64,000 nucleotides of DNA from Archilochus colubris (lineage: Eukaryota > Chordata > Aves > Apodiformes > Trochilidae). Shown here in pieces: positions 51,097 to 63,286 of this stretch. Numbering within the stretch: position 1 is the stretch's first letter; each line of letters begins with the position of its first letter. The DNA is taken from assembly GCA_023079485.1 (NCBI GenBank), contig CM041084.1:34136609-34200608 (forward strand), written 5' to 3'. The notes below the pieces were generated by a model, which saw only the letters and a list, made by a program, of their open reading frames with translations, searched no databases and was not told where the DNA came from. Made by a program: the position numbers and the translations under genes.

Positions 51097-51615
51097 ACAG
51101 AGTGGAGCAAGTAAGCCATGGCTTCCGACCCCTGGAAATCAGCCATACTCACTGCTGTGCAAATTCCTGCTGCTCTCTGAGCTGAGATCATACTGTTGGA
51201 GATGGCAAGTGTATAGAGCACAGATCTGTATCTTTCTTCCATTGCTAAATATTAACAGTAAAAAATAAATGCAGGTGATGCAATAGGCTTTGACCGGGCC
51301 TATTTATATGACTGCTAAGGTATTTTAACCAGATCAGTCAAATGTCTGACTCCCTGTGAGCCAAATCAAATAGATCTGATGTTTTTGTAAACTGAGTGGA
51401 GCTGCCATTTCATTGTTTAGCTAAAGTTAACATTTTTTACATGTTCACCTGCACTGTATCAGCAAGTTTCAGGGTATGTGTGTGACAAACACTTTGCTTA
51501 TTTTGTAGGAGACAGCTAGAAAAGGGCACATCTCCTCCTTTCCTTTCTACCTGTTTTGCCTCTCTCCCTTCCTAAAGCTGACAGCCCTCTTCCTCTGCCC
51601 TCCCAACAGCTCCCT

Positions 51616-51670
51616 TAAAAAAAACCAAAAAAAAACAAAAAAAAAAAAAACCAAAAAAACCCAACAACAA
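51616..51670 (+). repeat. A-rich tract with CC interruptions
   Basis: Runs of 5 to 14 A separated by C or CC. Confidence 0.9.
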
Positions 51671-52331
51671 CTAATATTTCTTGAATGTCACCGTGCTCTG
51701 ACTTTGTCAGGCCAGCAGGAGAAACAAATTACATTGTCAGAGGCCTTCCACTGACAACTCCAGGGTACCAGTTCCCACAGTTTAAATCTGGAAATGCTTA
51801 ATGCAAATGCTGCAGTTTATTCCAATGGTTATTATGGCACTTCACTGAAAACTGGTGCTTTGGAGTTCGGTTTCACAGCACTGGGCAGTCAGTGCTTAGA
51901 GAAATGTGCAAAATCTTAAGGTTATCCAGTGTCCCTGGAGTTTCAAAATTCACCTAATTCAATTTTTGACTCTGCTGATCATAGTGCTGCTGCGCTGCTT
52001 CCCCTGCCGTGGCAGCTTTGTAGCTCAAGTACTGTTCCAGCCATGAGTCTCAAAGGGAAAGTGAGGAAAAAAGGAACAGTGCAAACCAAAAGTACCCACG
52101 GAGTGTGTGAACACTTGTGGTTCATGTTAAAGACACAGGAAATAAACAATCAGAAAAGAAAAGAAATAATGTGTTAGTTCATAGTGCAGACTTTTGGAAG
52201 CTGAAAGGATGACTTGAGCTTTTGCATGACTATCTACTGAACACTGAACCCTTTTCTCTAAATTGGTGCACTTGATGTTGCACATAGATCTGGTTTGGAA
52301 GAATGTTTCCACTTCAAGACAACATGTCTCT

Positions 52332-52402
52332 CAAAACAAACCAAAACAAAAAACCAAACCAAAACATAAAAAAACCAAACAGCAGAACAACCAGAAAACC
52401 AA
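52332..52402 (+). repeat. AAACC / AAAACC low-complexity tract
   Basis: A tract of AAACC, AAAACA and AAAAACC units of the same type as at 31.3, 34.8 and 51.6 kb. Confidence 0.9.
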
Positions 52403-53629
52403 CTGTGAAACATTAAACCAGAAGCATCAATACAGATTGGAAGGTAAAGATGCACAATAAACTGTTTTCTTAGTGTGATGTAGTGTGTCCCTTAATGACA
52501 TAAGTCAGCATTTCAGGGGATGATTTAGGAAAATATCTTCACAGATGTCCTAGATTTTTATGATTCTGTTCCAAATGACTGTATTAGCAGCACTCCTGTG
52601 AATTTTAATGCCCAAACCTTCATGCCCAGAAGAATATCTGCCACAGTAGGATCAACCTCTCCTTGTCTTTCTCAAACGTACTGTTTGTGCTGCACAAGGA
52701 AAATATGTGAATGCAAAGACTAGTGGACATCTGGGCTGCAGATCAGCACGTTGGCTGCAGTGGTGGTATCAAGAACAGCAGCAAGGGGAGAATTTGGCCC
52801 GTGGCTTCAGGAGAAGTGCTTGTGAATATTGTGCTTCAGTTCACCAGCTAATCACCACCAGAGGTCAGGAGAAATTTCTCGGTAGTAGTCCACAGATGTC
52901 AAGGTGTAAGGTGGGGATTTTTGTTTTCTTTAGAAGCATAAGACATAGATCACTGTCAAAGCTTGTTTTACAGCTAGATGTAATGTATGTTACATACTGT
53001 GTGTTTATGGAGTGTGCGTGCATGTGTGCGTATGAGTGAGACTCCCACTTGGTTTAAATCCATTGTCTTTGGCAAAGTTGTGTGCTGTACAACACTGAGA
53101 ACTGACTCTACTGCTGTTGATATGTTCATGCATTTCTTATTCTTGCCTCAAAATATTGTGTTAACTGGGTTACAGTTCGTGAGCTTTCTTGGTTTTTCAG
53201 ATTTATATTTCCTCCCTGATATTTTGCTCATAAAAAAGCACATTTTGAAGGTCTCCAGGTAGGCTAATGTGCAGAGCTCTTTAGGAGAGGAGTTTCAAAT
53301 ACACTTCTGATTCTGCTATTCCAAAGAATGATTCAAAAGAGAACAGTGAATTCCCAGCAAAAAATACTAGAAATACTTTCCTTTTCATATTTTATACCAC
53401 TCCCTTCTATTTAAAACATTTCATAGTACTAAGTATCCTTTTGGCTTTAAGCTTCAGAGTCTAAAAAAAAAAAAGTGCTTGGTGTCAGGTGCTACCGACC
53501 ACTTAGACTGCTGCTTTTTATTATAAGTTATGGCTGGTTTGTAAGCATATTTTTCAAACTAAGATTTAAGATTTACATGTTATCTGGAACTTGATCTATA
53601 ACTTGAAAGGCTACTGTAGCCACAATAAG

Positions 53630-53700
53630 AATGAAAATAAGCCTGAACTGTTGAAAATTCAGCGTAGAGCACCCAGAGTGGTAATGACTGCAATGGTAAT
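53630..53700 (+). mobile_element. Possible LINE reverse transcriptase relic
   Basis: In one plus-strand frame the words ELLKIQRRAPRVV resemble the conserved [12 protein letters not shown] block found near the reverse transcriptase end of CR1, L2 and L3 elements. That block is intact in the copy at 62.8 kb. Nothing recognisable continues on either side, so this is a short worn fragment or a coincidence. Confidence 0.25.
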
Positions 53701-53709
53701 TTTGTCGAT

Positions 53710-56700
53710 ATTTATAAATCAATGCAAACCAGAAACTGGATGTTTTAATTTACTACAGTTTCACTGTAACTGATACCCTCAAGTTTAGAGTTTTAAGCTG
53801 TGTGAAGTGCAATGTTATTGCAGGGCATGCATCCAATTTTTAAAACATTATATAGATTGGAGACAGATGAGCTTTTCAGAATTATTTTAGGCCTATTTTG
53901 ATTGAATGCCTGAGATGCATTTTCCAGTGGAAATTAATTGCATCGATGTGAAAACAAATGAACTCCAACCTCAAAATTAGCTGCAGGTTGATGTTCAAAC
54001 TAGTACTCAAAAAGGGAGAGAGTGGCCATAGTGACTGGAAATTACAAAAATATACACATTGTTGCAAGAATGAAATAACTTTCTTTCAATGCTTGCTTTC
54101 TTCTGTTGTCTCTTAGCATGCAGAAATGCATAGGAGAGAAGCTTTCCCACATTATCTGTTGTTGCATATGAATGGACAGTGGCTTTTCACTTTATCACTT
54201 CCCCTTCCACGCTGATGGAAGCCTTAGCTGGCCTGTGTCAGCATCTAAATATCAGTGAAATCTCCAGCAGGTGCTACTGTCATTGCCATGGGGTACTTCT
54301 GGAGCACACCGTTCAGTAAAATACTCTATTAGCAAACAGCAATTATCGTGGTTTCCATCCTTCAGATAAATCTGCTTTGTGAAAAAATGCTGTAGATGAG
54401 TTTGGGATTCCTTTGTGCTCAACTGATGCTCTCAGTCGCTGATGACTCCCATTGATGTGTAGGCAGAGAAGCCAATGTGAGCTCTTTAAATAGTGCGAGC
54501 AGGCAGCACTGGCTCAGAGCTGATCTCTGTGGAAGTGCAGCTGCAACAGTTCTCCATTGCTTTGTTCTTTCTGCCTTGAGATTCACCTCTTCCCTGTGAT
54601 TCGCTTCATTTGTACTAATACAGCTGTCACTTGTGATTTTCAGCATGTTTTAAGAGATAACGTGTGTATGCAAAGGTTCCTCCCAGGAAATGGCACATAC
54701 TTATTTTGATCTTTATGAAAGTTTGAAAGGAATCAGTGAAGTGGGTTGGGGGTGGGAAGAGGGTCATTGAAGATATATAGCTATTTGGCAGCTCGAAGAT
54801 ATGTTTACAGCTGGAGGTGACATGCTGAACAGATAATTGAGAGCACATCCCAACATATTTACAGACTACTCTCTCCCTCCTCCCCCACTGCCTTCACTGA
54901 AGCAACCAACAGCTCTGGGGCACTGAGCACGTTTGGGTCTGTGACCATGGTGTGCCATGCACAATTACTTTCCTTTGGAGTGTAGGGACAGCTGGGCACC
55001 ACAGGAGCATGTGTTGATGGCAGAAGTTCTAGGAAAGATAAGTGTTAAAAAAAGCACAGAGTATCTCAATGGCATTCTTGTTAAAGAATGGGATTAAGAG
55101 CTGGATTTTGTCCTGCCACTGATCTCCCATCTCATCTGAGACTTCCCCTAGCTTCTACTTTTCCACTGTTTTGTTTGGTATCTTTTTTTAAGAACTCATA
55201 TTTTTTAAAAATAATGTATTTTTAAAGTAACTTCTACAACCTGTGTTACTTTCAAAGTATTTTCATTGTTGAGGGTAGAATTTAGATCTCTATAAATAAA
55301 TCATTTCATGTGTATATAGCTACTTGTTTTCCTCACTGGTGATGCTGGGCAAACTACAGCACAGTTATGTCTTGTCAGCTTTAAGCAGACTGGTATGTTT
55401 TTCTCCCACTATGTTTTTAGTCAGTCTTTTCCTAGGAAAATAGTGACCAAATTGATGCTCCAGGCCTAAGCTATATTATGGTTACATGTTGTGGGTTGTA
55501 TAACCACATGGTCTTAAAACCCAGCAACATTTGGAGCCAATGACTTTGGCTTTGTACAAGCTCTAGCAGGGTTACAAAAATTAATAAGAAGCTGAATAAA
55601 GTTTTATTATTTTTTGTGGATATGGAGCTGAAGAAATTGAAAGATTCAGATTCATCCCATTTTTTTTAAACTTTTTTTTTTTAATTGCTGGAAGCTCCTT
55701 TTGAGGTGCACTGCATCTTTCTGTTGACTACCCACAGCAGCTGTATTTCTCTGTGGACTTAAGCTGGGTGAATTGGCCACTGTCAGAAACCCACCTGGCA
55801 TTTGAGGCCTGCCACATCTGGGGTTTTCATTCAGGACCCTTTTCCCAACACTTTTGGGCAGAACCTTCCTACTCCAACTTTTACAACACTGGTTGTGGGT
55901 GCATATGAGGGGACTATGAGGAAGAGAGAGTCTCAGGATGTTGAGCCATCTGAAGCATAAGGTCTCCGTAGCAGTCCTGTCTGCCTGCAGGCAGATGAGA
56001 AGATCAGCAAGTCCATCTTTCTTAGACACTCAGGCAAACATCTGAACTACAGGGGCATGAAACTGCTGCTGTGGCATCCATCATCCTGTGGAGGACAGTG
56101 AAAACATGTGCTGTCATCTTTGACATTTTAATTGAAAAGAAAGCTTACACAGATTTCGACCTTAAGCAGTGTGTTTATACAAGTGTATACAGAGAAATAA
56201 TCTGTCAGTTCAGAGCCGGCTCATTGCTATAGGAGTTGGTTTAGTAACTGAACAATCCAACATTAGCTCACACACCTTGCCTTGTTCCATGCCTCAATAA
56301 TTTTTAGTAGAAATACTTTGCCTAGAGGCATGCAGTTATTAAAAAAAGAGGCTCAGCTTGCTTAAAGTCTGGAATTATTAGCTCATGGTAACAAGCCTGC
56401 ACTGGAGAAACTGTTGGTTCTTTGTTTTCATGACTTTGCTGTAATTCACCATCTTATTTTCAGAGACAAACTTCTGCTTTGTTTGGGAAGTTTAAAAAAA
56501 ATTAACAAAAAGAAGGGAAAATAAATCACTTCAAAAAGATTCCTTTTTCATTTTTATTATAAAGCAGGGCTCACAAAGCTCTTTTATCTTAGTTTTTCTA
56601 TTACTTTTCACTGGTCAAAATGATAAAGGTGAACAGAAAGAAGATTTTTTACTGAGAAATGGATTTCACCGTATTTCCAGTGTAGTACTGCTGGTACTGA

Positions 56701-58750
56701 ATGCTCACCAAGAGCACTCCAAATACCCTCTCAGCCCTTTCAGGCTAAGAGGGGCTTTTTCTCCACCCTTTTTGCAACCTTTTTTTCATATGCAGTGCTA
56801 TGAAAGTCAAATAAAAGCCATTATTGCTGCTGAAGCTTCTTTGCGAATGGAGTCACTTGAGCAAATGAAGGCTCCAACACCTTTAGTTAGAACTGGCAGA
56901 ACAGTTACTTGGTGTTTAGCTGTCACTCTTCTCTAGAGGCTGGAGTTAGGATTCTTTCTAGTTGTTTAACCTGTTGGTATTTTTCCCCAGTGAGCCTTAA
57001 ATTTTCAAGTTTTCTTGAATTTGCATATCAGGCTGGAACCTTGAGCCTGACTCTTAAAAAGAATGGATATGCTAGAAGTGTTTTTACAAGCTTTATTGAA
57101 GTTATTAGTCTCAATTTTAAGACATTTGGTACACTTGTGTATTATTTGCACCTATTTTGCTCAGTGAAAAATAAAACACCTTTATTTGTAGTGATACGAA
57201 ATAATTTGTTTTCCTGAAGAATTAAGCTCTTGGTCCTGTCTGAGCTGGGACACCATAACCAAAGCAAAAGCAGCTTGACATTGTTGCTTTCTTTCATGAT
57301 CAAGCCATGTTTATGCTGCATTTTTTTGGTTTTATCCCGCAATTATTTTATTATTGCAAGAATGTGTTTTTATATGAGGTAGTGCTTTACAATCCCTTGA
57401 ACCTGCCTTTCACAGTATTTCCTTGTTTTGCTTTAGCTATGCCATTATCCTCCACGTATCATTTGTGAGTTCCAGCTGTGTGCTTAACACTGTGCAGAAC
57501 ATAAACTTCTCCAAGCAGATTATGGTCTAAGAAACCATTCTGGCTTTTCTTACTTTTCTTATAATAGGTCAGGCAATAAGACCCAGTGAAATATTTAGAG
57601 GGAAGGGAAGATTGAAACCAGCAGTTTCTAAGACCTGTGAGAGCCAAAAGGCAAATGTTAATGTGTTCTTTGAGGCTTCCAAGGACCTGCTGGTCCCTGT
57701 ACTTATGCTGAATTTGCAGAGGCTCCTTAAACATATGTTCAGGAAATATAGGTGGCATTAGCACAATTGGAGTTTCTAAAGGCAAGGTTTACCATTAACT
57801 AAATCTTTAAGTGGAGTTTGGGTCGCTAAATGCATTAGAGCATTTGGGGGTTGCTGATTTGTGGGGCTTTTCTCCTACAAGACTGGGAGGAAAGTACAGA
57901 ATTCTTAACTAATTTTGGAGGCATTTTTCCACAAGTTTCTGGTATTTTACTATACATATATCCATTCCTTTTCCTTTTATAGTTTTATTCTTTCAGTTAA
58001 GATGTTCTGTCCCCTTGAATTAAAGCAATCGAGCAAGAATGTATTTCTGATGGAGTTGCTTGTTTCCCAGTGAACAGCTTCTCACTGACACCAAGGGATA
58101 TGTGAATTCTGCTTTTGACTTTGTAATCTTTCCTATCTATCTGCTTCATCTTGCTTGTTTTGTGATGCTTGTTGCAGAATTTCTTCTAGCTTTGTGCCAA
58201 TGTATAGCTTGTTATCTTAGTCGTGCCAGAACTCCTCAAACACTTGCAGGGGCTTTCCTTTCACTTCTGAATTAAGGTTGCTGTCTTTAAGACTTTTCAC
58301 AGCTTAGCCTTATCTTATCTCAGTCCTCCAGTTTCTCTGTTACAGAGTCAAGCATCACTTTCATTTTGCCAGGGTCTTTTCCATCAGCTAGCTTCTCTTT
58401 CCGAGGCTGAAATCTCTTCTTGTCCAGCACTGGGAAAATACCTTAAGGTAACACTTAGTATACTCTGTTTAAAAATGTCTACAGAAAGCATAGCTTTGGA
58501 TGCTCCCCATATCCATTAAGTTATGAGCCACAATTTTCCCTCTCTGGAGTGTTGCACTCCCCATGTCTCAGTCTTAGTTACTCCCTTCCTCTTGCAAACT
58601 TCCTCCATCCTGGCATTTCTGAGCATACAAGTTAAACAAAAACATACAAAGTAGCAAAAAAGCAACCAAAAGAGTTCCCCTAAACTGTCTCCAGTTCTTC
58701 AGCCTATTTATTTGCTTGTGTGTTCTATCTCGGTCTTCTACTTTTCATCT
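53710..58750. other. Intergenic or intronic DNA, no gene recognised
   Basis: No supported exon or clear transposon. The 125-codon minus-strand frame at 55652-56029 has no family features. One possible G-quadruplex lies at 54742-54763. Confidence 0.5.
54742..54763 (+). other. Predicted G-quadruplex motif
   Basis: G3, TT, G5, T, G3, AAGA, G3 on the plus strand: four G tracts with short loops. Confidence 0.45.
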
Positions 58751-58761
58751 GTTTTGTGTCT

Positions 58762-58874
58762 CTAGATTGTAAACACACTCTGTAAGAATTGTCTCTTATC
58801 TGTGTTTGTACAGTGCCAGGCTCAATGGGGTCCCAGTCCCGACTGGGACCTTTGGGCACCACCACAATATAAAT
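58762..58874 (+). mobile_element. Ancient L2/MIR-like amniote repeat tail
   Basis: The order TCTAGATTGTAAAC, then TGTGTTTGTACAGTGCCAGG, CTCAATGGGGTCCCAGTCC, GACTGGGACCTTTGGGCACC and ACAATATAAAT matches a repeat tail. That tail (tagattgtaagctc, tgtgtttgtacagcgcc, caatggggtcctg, gactgggg-ctc, aatacaaat) is common in reptile genomes and related to the L2/MIR 3' tail. In birds such copies are old. The family name is uncertain. TCCCAGTC and GACTGGGA form an 8-bp inverted repeat within it. Confidence 0.55.
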
Positions 58875-58879
58875 GTCTG

Positions 58880-61800
58880 CTACTGATAATTTACCCACAT
58901 CATGCAGATGTCTGAATTGTCTGAGAAATACAAACAAGGATCTTTACTAGGTTGGCAGAGTGCCATTAATTTTAGGTGCCAGTTTTCTTTTCCCCCGAAT
59001 ATGGTTTGGCTCTCTGAAAAACTTGGCGACACGAGCCTCCCACTTCTTGGAAAGCTTGGCAGTGCTGGTGGTGCTGTGATTAAAACACCATTAAACATGG
59101 GGTACAGCAGGTCAGGTGAGGTCCCTGAAACTATGCAAGGTATTCCAAGTACTTGTCTGATGCTTTGTTGTTGCTTTCCTTTGTGTTTGTTTTTCCTTTC
59201 CTCCTCTGAATGACAAATGAATACATTGAGACTAGACAGAACTGCCCTACTCTGGGGAGGGAGGGAGTACCTTAAATAATGGGCCACAAATGAGGGAAGT
59301 ATAGTTGGATTAATAGGCTTATATAACAGCACTGGGGAGGAGACAAGAGCAGACCAGCAGCAAGTGAGGCAACCCACCCAGTCAGTACACTTCTCTCAAG
59401 TTAAAACATCTCCTCCAAGTCTTTGCCCTCTGACTGAATTTTTCAAATATTGAAGACCAAAACCAGCATTTGGGTGAGGTGCTCTGGCCTCAGTAGCTGC
59501 TATGGAAATGGTTTGCAGCTGGTCTGTAGAACCACGTGCTGCAGTGCGCTTATATTTTAGCAATGAAAAGTTTAATTGTGGTGATACCTGGTTCTCCATG
59601 AGACATTCAGAAGGCTCATCATGTCCAACTGTGCTCTTTTTGAGCATGGGAGTTAACTTAGATGCTTCAGCCTGAAAGCTACCCAAACCATATGTACATA
59701 CTAACATACCTTGAAAAGATCCAGGCTGCTGGAATGGTCCTCCTTGCATTAGATTGACCTCTCCCATCACTTCTACTCATTCTGTCATTTTATCCTTGCT
59801 CTACAAGTTTTAGGGGCAGGGCCTCGCCCACAGTTTTTCAACCAAGGCTTCTAGGCTCTGTTATAATAAATATATATCTATGTACATACATATATATACT
59901 TATATATAAAGATGTACTTATATATAAAGATGATCAGAGTCTCGACTGGAATGTGCATAACTGGAATGTGATGCAGAAATGGCTGAGACAGTGCTGACCC
60001 AACATGGCAGATTGCCATAGGACAACCAGCCACCTGTGGGCTGCTCCTGCGTGAGCTTACTGGGTCTAGAGGCCATAGGAAGTCAAAAGAAATGAGTTCC
60101 TTTGCTCCAGTGCAACTCCGTATACTGACAGTATATAATACCTTTATTCCATACCAGAGCTGACAAAACTGAACAAACTGGGTTGTGATGTTGGTATACT
60201 TGCTGAACTTGAATGAATGCTATATGCAAGAAAGTAAAAAAGCAGGAGAGAGGTCATAGTAAGGCCCACTGACCCGGAGTGTTTTCCCATAATAGAAGAC
60301 ATACTGCAGATACTTTAAATAGCATCTGTCCTTCTGCACGTAGCCCCGAATGGTCTAGGTCAATATGAACCTAATCTCGTGAGCAATCTCAGTAGCAAAT
60401 TTTCATCTGCAGAAGACTACAAGCTAGAGGAAGCCTAGTCTTTTAATAGATGAATGTAACATTCAGACATCAGACAGTCTAGAAAACTGGGTCAGATAGG
60501 TGTTGCATCATAGCAGACAGGAGATTTTGTGTTAATCAAGACGGCTCATAGCAAAGGATATATCATAGATATTTGATTACATTAGTAGAGTTATCTTTAA
60601 TCATTGGGTAGAGTCATATGATGGAACATGATCGAGTCACCATGGCTTAGCAGGGTACTGCCCATCTGCTTAAATGTTAGAAACGGTGACTCACAGTGTT
60701 AGGATGACCATGCAGAGGGAGGGGAGCCAATGTGGTCAGTTACAGCAGCTTTGCTAACATGTGGTATTTTACTAAGCCATCGTAATGCTATCCATCCAGG
60801 CCACATACGACCAAAAAGATACTGTGCAAATGCTGACTGACACCCCATCATCTTCAACAGCAGGCTTCTGCTGGAACACCATTAAGATTCTCCAAGTTGG
60901 GAAAAACCCCATGGATGGCCAGATTTTTAGAGGCTGAGCACTTGCCAGTTCTCTATCTTATCTGTCCTTCATTTGCGGGCTGCTCGCCCAACAACCCTAT
61001 TTATTTAGCAACACAGGTGCCAAGGAATTAAAAACCCTCAGTCAGCAATATTGACTGACAGGCTGCAGGCAGCAGGCAGCATCTCCTCAGCATTTACAAA
61101 AGAGAGAAGCAGAGTCAATGTGTCCAATATGAAAAATAGCAATTACAAGCTCTCACTGACTTTCTTTGCTGCAGGATAGGAAGCAACAGCAAAAGTGAGT
61201 GTGTTGTCTTTGGAAGGAGAAGAAATATCTTGGACAAACTGAGTATCTCAGCCTGTACGGTTCCGTGCCATGCACACATTCCCTGAGCTCTGGGCGAGTG
61301 GGTGCGCATGAGCATGCGCGAGTTGGTGACCCATACTCAATGTGGAAGCAGTAGAGGTGTCCATGAGTAGTGGCCAATGTCACCTTCCCCAACAGGGAGC
61401 AGAGTCTGGTGTGCATTACATAGCACTTTTGCTGGTGGCTGGAGTGGTGCAGACTTTTCAACAGAGAGGGTCAACCTTGAAGCACAAGGTTTCTCTGACT
61501 GCTCTGCAGAAACACGCTTGGGAACAGGATAGCAGGAGCTCAGCAAGAAAAAGTACTTGAAGTACTGAGGATTTTTTTCCCTCTAGCTAAGTGTAAAGCA
61601 CATGCTGACCCCCGAAGGGAAGCAGCATTAAAGGTGAAACTGGGGACAGCAAGGAAGCTTCTTTGCCATTTTAATAAATACCAATAATTCTCTTTTGCCC
61701 AAATCCCATATTCCCAAAGTCATTAAAGCAATTTTGGAAACTTTTTTGGCTCTTGAATATATAAGCCAAACTCAAACCATGCAGTCCCATGAGAATCACT

Positions 61801-62815
61801 TGCACAAATTGCATAGGTCAGGCCAAAATAAGTTTCTGTCAAACAGCCTAACACCTAAGCTTATTATGAAACTGATGAATTGTACAAAGGGTCTGTATGT
61901 GGGACAGTCTCAGTGTGACTAAATGGGGGAGGCTGTTGTCATGGTACTTTTTTTTAATGTGGTCCCACTGAAAACTCAAGTGATATTTTTATTGAATACT
62001 TTGTTCCTGTTAGCCAGTGCAGTTCCCGTAGGCTGTGTGTAAGCTGATGGACCCAGAGGGATGCAGAACTCCAGTGACACCTCAGTCTCATCCCAGAACA
62101 GGCATGAGAACACACCAGTGCTTTCTCCTTCCCTGCCCTTTCCTCCCTGCCTGCTCCCCTGAGAGGAAACCTAAGTGTGGCTGCAGGCTGGGGCTGCAGT
62201 ACTCCCTGCTCTGCTCCGCAGTCCCCTTGGGGTGGGGGTCTCAGCCCTTCGTTCTGGTGACCATCACACAGAGTTGAAGGCACAAGATAAAGAAGACCTG
62301 TTTGAGCAGGTTGTCTGCTGCTCTGCAGGGCTGTGAGGATGGGCTGGTAGGAAGTGGATTCTGGTTGTAGGGGTCACCGCAGCCTCTGAAAACCAAACTG
62401 AGATCACTCTCCTCACATTCAGTCTGGTATGTCCCCACTTTTTTTCTTTACAAAAGATCATCAAATGTGATTTTTTGGGGCCCCTGCCCTAGTGATTTTC
62501 AGTCCTGTTGTGTGAATGAATGCTGGTGCATGGAGCAGCTGTGTTTTAAGTAGAGAACAGGATAGATCTGGGGCTGTGTGCTTTAAGTGTATTTTCTAAG
62601 CTCATTTTTCCTGCACTACAGCCATTCAACTTACACCACCTCCACAGCTCCTCAGGTTTAGCCTTGTGCTGAGCTGACCACCAGGTCCCCTATCTCAGAA
62701 GCTGATTCATGCTCCCTCATGGCACTTCTTATACCTTTTCACGGGGTTATGCCATGTGTTTGGGAGACATTTTCTTGCATTTCTTTGGAGGGGGTGGGTT
62801 GTGGAGATGTGAAGT
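58880..62815. other. Intergenic or intronic DNA, no gene recognised
   Basis: No supported exon. On the minus strand 59770-58880 is open in one frame except for a single stop at 59396-59398, but the product is not recognisable. A TA-rich microsatellite lies at 59866-59935. Confidence 0.45.
59866..59935 (+). repeat. TA-rich microsatellite with a 17-base duplicated unit
   Basis: TATATA and TACATA units, then two copies of ACTTATATATAAAGATG at about 59898-59935, separated by a single T. Confidence 0.85.
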
Positions 62816-63197
62816 ACATCTGGAGCAGGTCCAAAGGAGGGCAACCAGGCTGGTGAAGGGACTCGAGCATAGACCCTACGAGGAGAGGCTGAGAGAACTG
62901 GGGTTGTTCAGCCTAAAGAAGAGGCGGCTCAGGGGAGACCTCATCGCTCTCTACAACTACCTGAAAGGAGGGTGTAGCCAGGTGGGGGTTGGGCTCTTTT
63001 ACCAAACGACTTTCAACAAGACAAGAGGGCATGGACTTAAGTTGTGCCAGGGGAAGTTTAGGTTAGATATTAGAAAGAATTTCTTTACGGAAAGAGTGAT
63101 CCATCATTGGAATGGGCTGCCCACTGAAGTGGTGGATTCTCCGTCCCTGGAGATATTTAAAAAAAGACTGGATGTGGCACTCAGTGCCATGGTCTAG
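62709..63197 (+). pseudogene. CR1 ORF2 C-terminal remnant in a longer open frame
   Basis: An ATG-initiated frame of 162 codons whose first 37 codons are host flanking sequence ([13 protein letters not shown]...). The rest is the CR1 reverse transcriptase tail described for the element at 62820-63286. The upstream ATG is fortuitous. The catalytic reverse transcriptase and endonuclease domains are absent, so no enzyme activity is possible. Confidence 0.85.
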
Positions 63198-63286
63198 CAA
63201 CCGCAACGGTGGTTCAAGGGTTGGACTCGATGATCTCTGAGGTCCCTTCCAACCCAGCCAATTCTATGATTCTATGATTCTATGAT
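62820..63286 (+). mobile_element. CR1 LINE, 5'-truncated, with intact RT end
   Basis: CR1 is the main avian LINE, a non-LTR retrotransposon that copies itself by target-primed reverse transcription. This copy keeps the last 125 codons of ORF2 without a stop or frameshift. The frame starts [20 protein letters not shown] and continues through [36 protein letters not shown] and [15 protein letters not shown]. It ends LDVALSAMV with a TAG at 63195-63197. The 3' untranslated end follows (GGTTGGACTCGATGATCTC, GGTCCCTTCCAACC), and then three copies of the 8-bp terminal unit ATTCTATG at 63261-63286. The 5' part is missing, as in most CR1 copies, and the left junction is at about 62820. The intact frame and terminus indicate a younger insertion than the other CR1 pieces here. 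Confidence 0.93.

Larger units (their letters stand above)
49740..53580. other. Intergenic or intronic DNA with A-rich tracts
   Basis: No supported gene. Three A-rich tracts with CC or CAA interruptions lie at 51.0, 51.6 and 52.3 kb and are listed separately. The overlapping frames at 50.5-50.8 kb on both strands are chance. Confidence 0.5.

Noticed and set aside
50991..51242. 83-codon minus-strand frame with a Cys-rich run
   Set aside because: The Cys run comes from the CAA/GTT array read in one frame.
57470..57560. 'Cttaacactgtgcagaacataaac...tggtctaag' resembling another ancient repeat phrase
   Set aside because: Too short and too diverged to assign to a family.
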